Source: Paenibacillus sp. V4I3 (GTDB lineage: Bacteria; Bacillota; Bacilli; Paenibacillales; NBRC-103111). Taken from it: a DNA stretch of 64,000 nt. Where the stretch lies: positions 7,166,501 through 7,230,500 of the forward strand of contig NZ_JAUSZA010000001.1 of the NCBI RefSeq assembly GCF_030817215.1. Reading direction: 5' to 3'. Made by a program: the position numbers and the translations under genes. Under the pieces are notes generated by a model that saw only the letters and a program-made list of their open reading frames with translations, did not search any database and had not been told where the DNA came from. Numbering within the stretch: position 1 is the stretch's first letter; every line of letters starts with the position of its first letter. Positions 18,960 through 28,369 of the stretch are shown here, piece by piece.

Positions 18960-20258
18960 TTATAATCGCTTCAACGCTTCACGATGAGCATCGATTGTTG
19001 CAGCGATATCTTCATCGGAATGAACCGTAGATATAAACATCCCTTCGAATTGCGAAGGTGCAACTGAAACTCCCAAATCGAGCAAATGGCCAAAATAAGC
19101 ATTAAACTTAGCTAAATCAGACGTTTTGGCTGTATCGTAATTCGTGACAGCCTGCTCAGTGAAAAATGGACATATCATGGACCCTACTCGGTTAATTGTG
19201 CTTGCCACGCCAAATTCAGCGGCATTCCCAGCAAATCCAGCTTCCAGCTTCGCGGATTTGCGTTCCAGTTCCTCATAGACATTGGGCTCGCCCAATAAGG
19301 ATAACGTTGCGAAGCCTGCTGCCATCGCTAGTGGATTACCGGATAAGGTTCCTGCTTGATAGATTGGACCTGCAGGAGCAATCTGCTCCATGATGTCCAG
19401 TCGGCCTCCATAAGCGCCAACAGGGAGTCCTCCGCCAATGACCTTACCTAGACATGTTAAGTCAGGTGTAACGCCGTACAAGCCCTGTGCGCAGTGTTTA
19501 TGCACGCGAAAACCAGTCATCACCTCATCGAAGATTAGCAAAGAACCATATTGTTGAGTAATGGAACGTAATCCTTGTAAAAACCCTTCAGCTGGAGGCA
19601 CAACTCCCATATTCCCTGCAATCGGCTCAACGATTAAAGCCGCAATTTCTTCCCCAAACTTTTCAAACACTAATTTAACGAATGCCAAATCATTGTAAGG
19701 CACGGTGATCGTATTCGAGGCCACGCTACTCGGGACCCCTGGACTATCTGGAAGGCCAAGTGTGGCTACACCGGAGCCAGCTTTGATCAGTAAGGCATCT
19801 GCATGGCCATGGTAGCTTCCTTCGAATTTCACGATCTTGTCGCGCTTCGTAAAACCGCGGGCTAACCGTAGGGCGCTCATAGTCGCTTCTGTCCCTGAAT
19901 TCACCATGCGAACCATATCAATGGACGGCACCCGTTCAATGACCAGCTTTGCCATTTCCGTTTCTAGAAGTGTCGGCGCACCGAAGCTTGTCCCTTTTTC
20001 GGCCGCTCCTCTAATAGCTTCCAGCACGACAGGGTGAGCATGTCCTACGATTAATGGACCCCAGGATCCTACATAATCGATAAAGGTATTCCCGTCAATA
20101 TCCGTTACGCGAGAACCTGAGCCTTTCTCCATGAACAAAGGTGTTAAACCAACTGATTTAAAGGCGCGAACAGGACTGTTCACTCCACCGGGAATGATCT
20201 TCTTAGCTTCTAGAAAGGCGGCCGAAGAGCGCGTGTCGATTCTACTCGAATTTCCCAT
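18960..20258 (-). CDS. hemL: Glutamate-1-semialdehyde 2,1-aminomutase
   Basis: HemL converts glutamate-1-semialdehyde to 5-aminolevulinate, using PLP, in the C5 tetrapyrrole pathway. The 432-residue product has the opening PGGVNSPVRAFKSVG, the substrate/PLP region MVNSGTEATMSALRLARG, LLIFDEVMTGFRV, and the PLP lysine in TCLGKVIGGGLPVGAYGG near residue 270. It is the last gene of the heme cluster on this strand. A 130-base gap follows hemY, so it may have its own promoter. Confidence 0.97.
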   Translation of the reverse strand: MGNSSRIDTRSSAAFLEAKKIIPGGVNSPVRAFKSVGLTPLFMEKGSGSRVTDIDGNTFIDYVGSWGPLIVGHAHPVVLEAIRGAAEKGTSFGAPTLLETEMAKLVIERVPSIDMVRMVNSGTEATMSALRLARGFTKRDKIVKFEGSYHGHADALLIKAGSGVATLGLPDSPGVPSSVASNTITVPYNDLAFVKLVFEKFGEEIAALIVEPIAGNMGVVPPAEGFLQGLRSITQQYGSLLIFDEVMTGFRVHKHCAQGLYGVTPDLTCLGKVIGGGLPVGAYGGRLDIMEQIAPAGPIYQAGTLSGNPLAMAAGFATLSLLGEPNVYEELERKSAKLEAGFAGNAAEFGVASTINRVGSMICPFFTEQAVTNYDTAKTSDLAKFNAYFGHLLDLGVSVAPSQFEGMFISTVHSDEDIAATIDAHREALKRL

Positions 20259-20388
20259 AATTTCATACCCCCAGTAGTCTATCTATGATTAAATTTTTCC
20301 GAAAAAGAAGTCGGCTCCGTTTTTTATATGGTCCTCAGCGGTTCTGTATTTCAGCATCAGATTTCAAATTAGATCTGGCCAAGATTCG

Positions 20389-21855
20389 TTAAATCGAACT
20401 GGCTGTTTCAGCGGCTTCCTGTGACTGGTTTTGGATCAGGTCCGCAAGCTGCCACGCAGCCTCTTTACCTTGCCTTATACAATCAGGCAGACCCACTCCA
20501 TGGAACCCCGCCCCCACGATAAGGACTTGAGGCATAGCTGCAGCAAGCTCTTCACGGAACTGCGCAATCTGCTCCAGATGACCCACAGGATATTGCGGCA
20601 TAGAATGCATGAGACGAGTTACATCCGTAAAAAGCGGTTCCGCCTTTAGTCCTAATAATTCCCGCAGATCATGGCGGGCTTTGCTAATTAGTTGTTCATC
20701 CGACCACTTCGGCCACTCTTGCTCACCTGCACGACCGATATAACAACGCAGAAGCACCTTCCCGTCTGGGGCTGTATGCAGCCATTTAGCAGATGTTAAG
20801 GTACACGCAGTAATCGTCCTGCCTTCGGTTTTCGGCACTAGAAAGCCCGAGGCATCCAGTGCAAAAGGGATGTCTTTGCGATCGAAAGCCATAATAACAT
20901 TCGCCACGGAAATGTAATCAATCTTCTTAAGCTGATTTGCTGCAGGTAAATCTGCTAGCATCTGCGCTGCCTGATAAGCAGGCGTAGTTAGGATAACGCC
21001 ATCTACCATTTCACTATGTCCATCCTCAAAGATAACCTCAGTTTGCTGCTGACCCATTTTACGAACGGATATAACCCCGACGCCATTTCGTAGATCCACA
21101 GTCTTCAAGGCGTCTTCTAAGCCCGAAACCAACGTCTGAAGCCCCTTCTTGAACGTCACAAAAACCGAGTTACGTACCGCAGAAGGTAAGTGAGCACTCT
21201 CTTCACTCACGTTTTTGCGACTGACCATCATCCCTAGAATTAAACTGCGATGCTTCTGCTCCATCGCTCGAAACTGTGGGAACGTTGCTTTTAAACTAAG
21301 CTTAAACGTATCACCAGCATAAATCCCCGCTAGAAGCGGTTCCACGATACGTTGAAGCACTTCTTTCCCTAAGCGGCGCTCCAGAAAATGCCCAAGAGAT
21401 TCATCCGTTGATAAATCACGCTTCGGCAGGATCAAATCAAGTGCAGCTCGCATTTTACCTAATGGGGAAATGAGGCCCGTCTTCATGAACGGTGTCATTT
21501 GTGTTGGTATGCCGAGCACTAAGCCAGGTGGCATGCGGTGCAGCTTACCTTGACGCACAATATAGGTCTTTTTCGCCCCAGGATTCGTTCCTGTAAGCTC
21601 ATCTTCTAGCCCAAGATCATAAGCCAGATCAATAATAGGGCGCTTCCGTGCAAGGAAGGAATCCGGCCCTTTTTCAATGACGAAACCCTCTCGTTCTATG
21701 GTATGAATTTTCCCGCCAAATGTCGGGGACTTCTCCACCACAGAAAGACGAAAAGGAGCTCCCGCTGACTCCAACCTATTCTTTAAGTAAAAAGCTGCGC
21801 TAAGCCCCGTAATCCCCCCGCCAACAATCATGTAGTGAGGAATCCTAGTACTCAT
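20389..21855 (-). CDS. hemY: Coproporphyrinogen/protoporphyrinogen oxidase HemY (CgoX)
   Basis: A FAD-dependent oxidase that in Firmicutes converts coproporphyrinogen III to coproporphyrin III, ahead of HemH. The 488-residue product has the Rossmann FAD motif MIVGGGITGLSAAFYL at the N-terminus, PTFGGKIHT, and the C-terminal FAD motif VLIVGAGFHGVGLPDCI. The ATG at 21855 overlaps the hemH stop as ATGA, which fixes the start and implies coupling. A longer in-frame ATG eight codons upstream lies inside hemH. Confidence 0.95.
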   Translation of the reverse strand: MSTRIPHYMIVGGGITGLSAAFYLKNRLESAGAPFRLSVVEKSPTFGGKIHTIEREGFVIEKGPDSFLARKRPIIDLAYDLGLEDELTGTNPGAKKTYIVRQGKLHRMPPGLVLGIPTQMTPFMKTGLISPLGKMRAALDLILPKRDLSTDESLGHFLERRLGKEVLQRIVEPLLAGIYAGDTFKLSLKATFPQFRAMEQKHRSLILGMMVSRKNVSEESAHLPSAVRNSVFVTFKKGLQTLVSGLEDALKTVDLRNGVGVISVRKMGQQQTEVIFEDGHSEMVDGVILTTPAYQAAQMLADLPAANQLKKIDYISVANVIMAFDRKDIPFALDASGFLVPKTEGRTITACTLTSAKWLHTAPDGKVLLRCYIGRAGEQEWPKWSDEQLISKARHDLRELLGLKAEPLFTDVTRLMHSMPQYPVGHLEQIAQFREELAAAMPQVLIVGAGFHGVGLPDCIRQGKEAAWQLADLIQNQSQEAAETASSI

Positions 21856-22799
21856 GATAAACGGGTGACCTCTTTCCATTTCTTGTATACAACATCACTC
21901 AATGTTTCCAGATACAGAGGGTCTGTATTTAGCGATTCTGTTCGTTCCAAATGCAGTCCAAGCTCCTTGGCTAGGGCCTGTGCTTCTATATCGATATCGT
22001 AGAGAACCTCCAGATGATCCGAAACAAAGCCGATCGGACATAGGAGAACATTCTTGACGCTTTCCTCTTGATTGATCTTACGTAAAACATCCAAGATATC
22101 CGGACCAAGCCACGGCATCGCTGTTTGCCCTGCGCTTTGCCAACCGAACTGCCAATTCGTCAGACCTACACGCTCAGCAATGACTTTGGAAGTGGCAAGC
22201 AATTGATCTGGGTATGGGTCTTTCAATTCAAGTATTTTCTCAGGCAAGCTATGCGCAGTAAAGATAACACGTACATCATTTCGATTCACACCGGAGAATT
22301 TCTCTAAGGCTTTGTCAACACGTGTGCTAAGGGCATCAAGCAGTTTAGGATGAAGATGATAGTCAAGAACGAAATCAATCTTCAGACCAAGTGCCTCTGC
22401 CTTATCTTTCGCTCTTTTCACGTACCCGCCAACGCTCATAGTTGAGTAGTGAGGGGCTAGAACGACTCCCACAGCCTCAGTAATACCGTCCTTAACCATT
22501 TGCTCCACACCGTCTTCTACGTAAGGCTGAGCATGCTTCAGACCTTGATAACAGACGAATTCAACTTCTGGGTGTTCTTGACGAAGTGTATTTTCCAGGC
22601 CCTTAACCTGCTTGTTCGTATTTTCACGCAGCGGGAAGAACCCTCCTACAATTGCCTCATAACGAGCAGTTAATTCATGCAGCTGCTCAGGCGTTGGAGG
22701 ATGCCCACGTCTAATATGTGTGTAATAAGCTTCAACTTGATCCAAACTTTCCGGAGTACCATAAGACATGACTAAAACACCAATACGCTGATTCGCCAT
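21852..22799 (-). CDS. hemH: Coproporphyrin ferrochelatase HemH (CpfC)
   Basis: HemH inserts ferrous iron into coproporphyrin III, the Firmicute coproporphyrin-dependent route. The product is 315 residues. It shows GVLVMSYGTPESLDQVEAYYTHIRRG at the N-terminus, the catalytic histidine region TAHSLPEKI near residue 183, and the acidic metal site region CPIGFVSDHLEVLYDID near 250-267. The start ATG at 22799 lies directly after the hemE stop codon. It sits in the order hemE-hemH-hemY. A hemQ coproheme decarboxylase is not in this window. Confidence 0.96.
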   Translation of the reverse strand: MANQRIGVLVMSYGTPESLDQVEAYYTHIRRGHPPTPEQLHELTARYEAIVGGFFPLRENTNKQVKGLENTLRQEHPEVEFVCYQGLKHAQPYVEDGVEQMVKDGITEAVGVVLAPHYSTMSVGGYVKRAKDKAEALGLKIDFVLDYHLHPKLLDALSTRVDKALEKFSGVNRNDVRVIFTAHSLPEKILELKDPYPDQLLATSKVIAERVGLTNWQFGWQSAGQTAMPWLGPDILDVLRKINQEESVKNVLLCPIGFVSDHLEVLYDIDIEAQALAKELGLHLERTESLNTDPLYLETLSDVVYKKWKEVTRLS

Positions 22800-22800
22800 G

Positions 22801-23865
22801 CTAAACACCACTCTTTTCTGCTTGCTGCGTTAGTACGGAATGTGAGTAAGTATGAATGAATGTAGTCAAATCCTTTAACTTCTCAAGCGATGCTTCCGGG
22901 AATAGCCCATGACCAAGGTTAAAGATATATCCTGGTTGCTGGATCCCCTCATCTATAATGGCTTTCGCCTGTTGCTCAATAACGCTCATCGGAGCTGTTA
23001 AAATATAGGGATCCAAGTTTCCTTGCACGGCAAAGCGCTCGCCAATTCTTCCACGGCCTACAGAAATTGGAATCCGCCAATCTAGACCAATAACATCCGC
23101 TTGGATGTCTTTGAGATAAGGAAGTAACTCCCCTGAACTCACGCCTGGGAAATAAATCTTTGGTTCCTTCAAGTCCGCAAGTTCTTTGAATATTCGCGTC
23201 ATTGTCGGCAGCACATACATTTGAAAATCCGCAGGAGAAAGTGCGCCAACCCAGCTATCAAATACTTGAACAGCCTTAGCACCCGCTGCGATATGCGCTC
23301 TCAAGTACGTAATGACCATATCACCAAGCTTCTCCATTAAGGCAAACCAAACGGTTGGTTCGGAGTACATAAGCTGCTTCGTGCGAATATAGCTTTTGGA
23401 TGGCTTACCTTCAATCAAGTAGCTCGCAATCGTAAATGGCGCACCCGCAAATGAGATGAGGGGAACCTCAAGCTCCTTGTCTAAGATACGGATCGTTTGA
23501 ATAATATGCGATAAATCTTTCTCCACGTCTATAGGACGCAGGCGCTCAACATCTTGCGCTGTCCTAACTGGCGTATGAATCACAGGACCCACATCTTTGA
23601 CAATATCAAAATCGATTCCAAGTGAAGCAACGGGATTCATAATGTCCGAATATAAAATGGCTGCATCAACACCCAACTTTTTAATGGGCATCATGGTAAC
23701 TTCCGCGGCTAGCTCTGGTTGCTGACAAATTTCAAGCAGTGAGTACTTTTCTTTGATTTTGCGATAATCCGGATCATAACGTCCAGCTTGGCGCATATAC
23801 CAAACGGGCAGCGTATCCACCTGTTCTTTTCGGCATGCTTTAATAAAATTATCGTTGTAGGTCAT
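22801..23865 (-). CDS. hemE: Uroporphyrinogen decarboxylase
   Basis: HemE decarboxylates uroporphyrinogen III to coproporphyrinogen III. The product is 354 residues with the invariant PVWYMRQAGRYDPDYR near residue 20, LYSDIMNPVASLGI with the catalytic aspartate, and FNLGHGLFPEASLEKL near the C-terminus. The ATG at 23865 (MTYNDNF) has GAGGAAGGTG five bases upstream. The ATG 13 codons earlier has no good site. About 190 bases separate it from hemB, including a TATAAT at plus 23914-23919, so hemEHY may have its own promoter. Confidence 0.97.
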   Translation of the reverse strand: MTYNDNFIKACRKEQVDTLPVWYMRQAGRYDPDYRKIKEKYSLLEICQQPELAAEVTMMPIKKLGVDAAILYSDIMNPVASLGIDFDIVKDVGPVIHTPVRTAQDVERLRPIDVEKDLSHIIQTIRILDKELEVPLISFAGAPFTIASYLIEGKPSKSYIRTKQLMYSEPTVWFALMEKLGDMVITYLRAHIAAGAKAVQVFDSWVGALSPADFQMYVLPTMTRIFKELADLKEPKIYFPGVSSGELLPYLKDIQADVIGLDWRIPISVGRGRIGERFAVQGNLDPYILTAPMSVIEQQAKAIIDEGIQQPGYIFNLGHGLFPEASLEKLKDLTTFIHTYSHSVLTQQAEKSGV

Positions 23866-24062
23866 GAGGCACCTTCCTCTGGGTTTCCATCTATTCTCAT
23901 TCATTATGCCCTAATTATACCCCTGTCACAACTGAGGTAAGCTTATGTTTTGCGACAAAAGTATGACAAAAGAACCATCCGCACTAAGATTACATGCTGA
24001 TCGTTTCCTCCGGAAACTGCTCGCCTTTGCATCTTAGGTGAATGGCTCTATTTGGAAATTTG

Positions 24063-25055
24063 CTATTTTTTTAAATAACGAGCAATATCTTTGGCAAAAT
24101 AAGTCAAGATGATATCCGCACCGGCACGTTTGAAGCTTGTCATTGTTTCCATCACGATAGCCTCTTCATTAACCCATCCCTGCATGGCTGCAGCCTTAAT
24201 CATCGAATATTCCGCACTCACATTATAGGCAACTATCGGCAAATCGAAGTTATCTTTCAGCATCCGAATGATGTCCATGTAAGCAAGAGCCGGTTTCACC
24301 ATGAGGAAATCAGCGCCCTCTGCAACGTCACTTTCCGCTTCACGCAAAGCTTCGCGCCCGTTAGCTGGATCCATCTGATACGTTTTGCGGTCACCGAATT
24401 GCGGTGTTGAATCCACAGCATCTCGAAATGGACCGTAATAGGCTGATGCATATTTAACGGAATAAGCCATAATCGGTGTATTCTCGTAGCCAGCTTCATC
24501 TAAACCTGAACGAATAGCATGTACATAACCGTCCATCATGTTTGAAGGAGCGATAATATCAGCACCCGCTTTGGCTTGCGATACAGCCGTACGAACCAAC
24601 AGCTCCAAGGAGGCATCATTTGCCACATCCGCCTGTCCCGTAACCGGATGATGATGAATAACACCACAATGACCTGTATCCGTAAACTGACATAGACATG
24701 TATCGGCAATTACAAGCAAATTCGGGTTCAATTCTTTAATAAGACGAGCCGCTTGCTGCACAATGCCATCATCCATAAAAGCGGAAGTTCCTGTCGCATC
24801 TTTATGATCCGGAACACCAAATAAAAGAATAGCTTGAATGCCAAGCTTTGTAATTTCTTCGATTTCTTCTTGCACTCTGTCTAAAGAAAAATGATAAACA
24901 CCTGGCATCGAAGCAATTTCTGACTTGATGTTCGTACCATGTGTAACAAAAATCGGTTGTACAACATCGTAAACGGTCACTTGATTTTCACGTACCAGAT
25001 TACGAATAGCTGCATTGCCGCGTAAGCGGCGATTACGAACGATAGGGAAACTCAT
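24063..25055 (-). CDS. hemB: Delta-aminolevulinic acid dehydratase (porphobilinogen synthase)
   Basis: HemB condenses two 5-aminolevulinates to porphobilinogen. The 330-residue product has the zinc-type cysteines in IADTCLCQFTDTGHCG near residue 120, the first Schiff-base lysine region MAYSVKYASAYYGPFRDA, and the second active-site lysine in FLMVKPALAYMDI. The ATG at 25055 (MSFPIVRNRR) has AAGGAGG 11 bases upstream. It follows the CobA-HemD gene by 58 bases that contain a perfect hairpin. Confidence 0.97.
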   Translation of the reverse strand: MSFPIVRNRRLRGNAAIRNLVRENQVTVYDVVQPIFVTHGTNIKSEIASMPGVYHFSLDRVQEEIEEITKLGIQAILLFGVPDHKDATGTSAFMDDGIVQQAARLIKELNPNLLVIADTCLCQFTDTGHCGVIHHHPVTGQADVANDASLELLVRTAVSQAKAGADIIAPSNMMDGYVHAIRSGLDEAGYENTPIMAYSVKYASAYYGPFRDAVDSTPQFGDRKTYQMDPANGREALREAESDVAEGADFLMVKPALAYMDIIRMLKDNFDLPIVAYNVSAEYSMIKAAAMQGWVNEEAIVMETMTSFKRAGADIILTYFAKDIARYLKK

Positions 25056-25080
25056 GAAGAATTCCGCCTCCTTATTGGCG

Positions 25081-25114
25081 ATCAGATGCAGCTCCTTAAG
25101 AAGCTGCATCTGAT
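25081..25114. repeat. Perfect 13-bp hairpin between cobA-hemD and hemB
   Basis: ATCAGATGCAGCT (25081-25093) and AGCTGCATCTGAT (25102-25114) are exact inverse complements around an 8-base loop. The right arm touches the stop codon of the upstream gene. No T tract follows on the minus strand, so it is not a classical terminator. It may act in mRNA processing or stability. Confidence 0.75.
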
Positions 25115-26655
25115 TATTTAGGTTGAGTAATACTTTGGACTAATGAAGCAACGGTAGCCTCTTTAGCCATATACGTAACCGGCAGTCCACATTGACTTGC
25201 TGTCTCTGCCGTTTTGGGTCCAATACAGGCAATTTCAACCCCTTGCAGCAAGGATAGCGGATCTTCCACACCCAGTTGACGCAAGGCTTCAAGTAAATTT
25301 GTAACCGTAGATGAACTTGTAAAAGTTATGATATGAATGCTTTGATTTTGCAGAAGATGAATGATTTCATCCCCATCGTCTGTTATGAGTACATTTTCGT
25401 AGACGTCAACTTCGGTTACTTCAAGACCGAGCTCTTTGAGCTTACCAGGCAAATAATCACGTGCCAAGTCAGCCGTAGGTAATAGAACCTTCTGGCCGGC
25501 TTTCAAATCTGCTTGAATAGCTTCCAGGATACCCTCGCCTTGATATTTAGCCGGGAGTACATCCGCAATGATGCCACGCTCAGCTAGCGCTTCGGCTGTC
25601 TTCGGGCCTACAGCTGCAATGCGAGCTTTCCCCATTTTGCGAACATCAATCCCTTTTTCACGCAGCCTACGGAAAAAATACTCAACACCGTTTACGCTTG
25701 TCAGCAACACCCAGTCAAATTCATGAAGCTTGTCTAGGGCCAGGTCCAGTGCTTGAATGGCCTCTGGGCGACTTGGCGGTTGTAATCGAATCACAGGGAA
25801 TTCAACCGCTTCTCCACCCATGTCATCGATTAAATCCACAAGCTCACTTGCTTGACTTCTAGCTCTTGTTACCAGCACTCGACGCCCGAAGAGCGGCTTC
25901 TTCTCAATCCAGGCCAGCTTCTCACGCAGCTTAACAACTTCACCAATAATAATAACGGCTGGTGATTTGAAATTAGCCTCTCTTACCTTCTCCGTAATAT
26001 CGGCCAAGGTTCCCGTAATGGTTTGTTGATCCGCCCATGTTCCCCATCTGACGAGCGCAACAGGCATTTCCGGCGGTTTGCCGCACCGAATCAATTCACG
26101 ACAAATTTGTTCAAGATTCGCCACACCCATCAAGAAGACCATGGTGCCGATCGCCTTAGCCAAATGCTCCCAGTCCAAACTGGAATAAGTCTTATTCGGG
26201 TATTCATGACCAGTAATAATCGCAAATGACGAAGTGAAGTCGCGGTGGGTGACTGGAATACCCGCATAGGCAGGAACAGCAATCGAGGATGTGATACCTG
26301 GAATAATATCGAAGATCACATCGTTATCTGCGAGCAGCTCCGCTTCCTCGCCCACTCGACCGAAGACACTGGGATCGCCGCCTTTGAGACGAGTCACAAC
26401 TTTCCCCTGAAGGGCCAGATCTACGAGCAATTGATTAATTTCTTCTTGCTTTAGTATATGTTTATCCGGAAGCTTACCGACAAAGATCAGCTCAGCTTCC
26501 GGTCTACGATGCTTGAGTAGACGAGGGTTGGCCAGCCGGTCATAAACGATGACATCGGCTTTCTGAATGGCTTCCATACCGCGAACCGATATGAGTTTAG
26601 GATCTCCGGGACCCGCACCAACGAGATAGACTCTTCCTTTGTTCACGATGCTCAC
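25114..26655 (-). CDS. Fused uroporphyrinogen-III C-methyltransferase / uroporphyrinogen-III synthase (CobA-HemD)
   Basis: A 513-residue bifunctional enzyme. Residues about 1-245 are the SAM-dependent methyltransferase CobA/SUMT, which makes precorrin-2: VYLVGAGPGDPKLISVRG at the start, VTRLKGGDPSVFGRVGEEAE, and IPVTHRDFTSSFAIITGH. Residues about 258-510 are HemD, which cyclises hydroxymethylbilane: GRRVLVTRARSQASELVDLI, LLTSVNGVEYFF, and ITFTSSSTVTNLLEAL. The fusion puts the branch point between heme and siroheme/B12 in one protein. The GTG start at 26655 overlaps the hemC stop (GTGA), with GAGG seven bases upstream. Confidence 0.95.
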   Translation of the reverse strand: MSIVNKGRVYLVGAGPGDPKLISVRGMEAIQKADVIVYDRLANPRLLKHRRPEAELIFVGKLPDKHILKQEEINQLLVDLALQGKVVTRLKGGDPSVFGRVGEEAELLADNDVIFDIIPGITSSIAVPAYAGIPVTHRDFTSSFAIITGHEYPNKTYSSLDWEHLAKAIGTMVFLMGVANLEQICRELIRCGKPPEMPVALVRWGTWADQQTITGTLADITEKVREANFKSPAVIIIGEVVKLREKLAWIEKKPLFGRRVLVTRARSQASELVDLIDDMGGEAVEFPVIRLQPPSRPEAIQALDLALDKLHEFDWVLLTSVNGVEYFFRRLREKGIDVRKMGKARIAAVGPKTAEALAERGIIADVLPAKYQGEGILEAIQADLKAGQKVLLPTADLARDYLPGKLKELGLEVTEVDVYENVLITDDGDEIIHLLQNQSIHIITFTSSSTVTNLLEALRQLGVEDPLSLLQGVEIACIGPKTAETASQCGLPVTYMAKEATVASLVQSITQPK

Positions 26656-27599
26656 TTCCTTACCTCAGCCAGGATACGTTCTGCGCCTTGCGCGATAAGT
26701 TTATCGGCGACAAGCAAACCTAATGCTTCCGGATCGCTCCCGGAAGCTGTTTCCTTGAGCATGGTGACGCCGTCCGGCGTACCAACCATGCCCGTTAAAG
26801 TGAGCAGCGGCACCTCTGATTCGCTGCTGTCTTCGCTTATGCTCGCGTAAGCGCCTAGCGGCACTTGGCAGCCTCCATTGAGTCTGCCAAGGAAAGCCCG
26901 CTCCGCTCGCACCGCGAGCGCGGTTGGCTCATGCTGGAACCTGCTCAGCAGGTCCAGCATGAAGGCGTCGCCGCCCCGGCACTCGATGCACAGCGCCCCC
27001 TGCCCTACGGCAGGGAGGCAGATCTCGGGCGGCAGGTACGCGCTGATGCGATCCTGCCAGCCGATCCGGTGCAAACCGGCCGCGGCAAGCAGAATCGCAT
27101 CGAAGTTCTCATCATCGAGCTTGCGCAGCCTCGAATCAATGTTCCCGCGGACCGACTCGATTCGGAGGTCCGGGCGGAGGTGCTGCAGCTGGCTGGCGCG
27201 CCGCAGCGAGCTGGTACCGACGAGCGCGCCTTGCGGCAGCTCGTCCAGGGAGCGGTGCCCGCGTGTGATCAGCGCATCGCGCGGATCCTCACGTTTCGGC
27301 ACCGCTCCAACGACCAGCCCTTCGGGTAGCTCGAAGGGCATATCTTTCATGCTGTGAACGGCCATGTCGATGTCGCCGTCCACCAGTGCCTGTTCGATTT
27401 CCTTGACGAACAGCCCCTTACCGCCTACCTTGGACAAGGTGACGTCCAAAATGCGGTCGCCCTTCGTGACAATTTTCTTTATTTCAAATTGACAAGCGAT
27501 CCCATGTTCAGCTGCAAGCTGTTTTAAAAGCTCCACAACTTGCCCCGTCTGAGTTAGTGCCAATGCGCTTTGCCTAGTTCCTACTATGATTGTTCTCAT
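26652..27599 (-). CDS. hemC: Hydroxymethylbilane synthase (porphobilinogen deaminase)
   Basis: HemC joins four porphobilinogens using a dipyrromethane cofactor. The 315-residue product has GTRQSALALTQTGQV at the start, the catalytic aspartate region AVHSMKDMPFELPEG, SSLRRASQLQHLRPDL, and the cofactor cysteine in RLNGGCQVPLGAYA near residue 245. The ATG at 27599 has GGGAGG nine bases upstream; the longer frame overlaps the preceding gene. The central part (about 26880-27310) is much more GC-rich than its own ends and its neighbours. Confidence 0.97.
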   Translation of the reverse strand: MRTIIVGTRQSALALTQTGQVVELLKQLAAEHGIACQFEIKKIVTKGDRILDVTLSKVGGKGLFVKEIEQALVDGDIDMAVHSMKDMPFELPEGLVVGAVPKREDPRDALITRGHRSLDELPQGALVGTSSLRRASQLQHLRPDLRIESVRGNIDSRLRKLDDENFDAILLAAAGLHRIGWQDRISAYLPPEICLPAVGQGALCIECRGGDAFMLDLLSRFQHEPTALAVRAERAFLGRLNGGCQVPLGAYASISEDSSESEVPLLTLTGMVGTPDGVTMLKETASGSDPEALGLLVADKLIAQGAERILAEVRK

Positions 27600-27601
27600 C
27601 T

Positions 27602-28369
27602 CTACCCGCCTCCCTGTACTTGCTGCCCGATATCCTTGATAGCTGCTAACCAAGCAGATAGATCCGTACCTCTATCTCGAACTTGCCCCTGCATCCAAGG
27701 TTCTTTCTCTAAGGTTATGTAGAGCTTCTCTTTCCAACTCTCGAATGTGCCGCTCCGTATTTTGGCAAGCACGTCCCATTCAAGCATCTCTTTAAAAACA
27801 CGTTGTCTAGCTTGTTTATCGGCCACTCTACTCTGAATCAATAACCGCAAATCACTAAGGAAATCGAGGTACGTTTCATACTCTTCACCATATGCGTTGT
27901 CTAATTCTTGAGCAATTTTACGAGCAGCTGAAGGACTTGCTCCACCTGTTGAAACGGCAATAACTAACTTCCCTCTTCGAACAACAGAAGGCGCGATGAA
28001 GGAGCTCAATTGAGGTTGATCAACAACGTTGATTAGTTGACCCTGCCGTGATGCTATCTCATGCACGTGAGCATTCACTTCCGCATCATTCGTTGCAGCT
28101 ACAACCAAGGTGTAAGGCGCAAAATCTGAACTTTCATCGATCATGATTGATGGATGAAACGTTTGCCTATACAGAACCACTTCAGACTTGTTCTCCATCT
28201 CCATAAGTCCCTCAGTAAATTCTGTGCCTACGATCGTTACACGGGCACCTGCTTGCAGCAGTGATTTCACCTTTCGTTCAGCCACAGCCCCTCCGCCGAT
28301 AACTAAACATCGGCGTCCAGACAGATTCAGCATAATTGGATAGGGATGATTTATCGTCGTTAGCTCCAT
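27602..28369 (-). CDS. Precorrin-2 dehydrogenase / sirohydrochlorin ferrochelatase-type protein (SirC/Met8 N-terminal)
   Basis: This NAD-dependent enzyme oxidises precorrin-2 to sirohydrochlorin on the siroheme and B12 branch. The 255-residue product begins with a Rossmann motif, CLVIGGGAVAERKVKSLLQAGA. It continues with LINVVDQPQLSSFIAPSVVRRG and the conserved ISTGGASPSAARKI-type segment (AVSTGGASPSAARKIAQEL), which is characteristic of SirC/YlnF/CysG N-terminal domains. Whether it also chelates iron, as Met8 does, cannot be told. The start is uncertain: GTG at 28375 or ATG at 28369, both overlapping the end of hemX. The hemC start follows three bases after its stop. Confidence 0.9.
   Translation of the reverse strand: MELTTINHPYPIMLNLSGRRCLVIGGGAVAERKVKSLLQAGARVTIVGTEFTEGLMEMENKSEVVLYRQTFHPSIMIDESSDFAPYTLVVAATNDAEVNAHVHEIASRQGQLINVVDQPQLSSFIAPSVVRRGKLVIAVSTGGASPSAARKIAQELDNAYGEEYETYLDFLSDLRLLIQSRVADKQARQRVFKEMLEWDVLAKIRSGTFESWKEKLYITLEKEPWMQGQVRDRGTDLSAWLAAIKDIGQQVQGGG

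Noticed and set aside
26865..27357. Two long plus-strand frames opposite hemC
   Set aside because: Produced by the high GC of hemC, which removes stop codons on the other strand.
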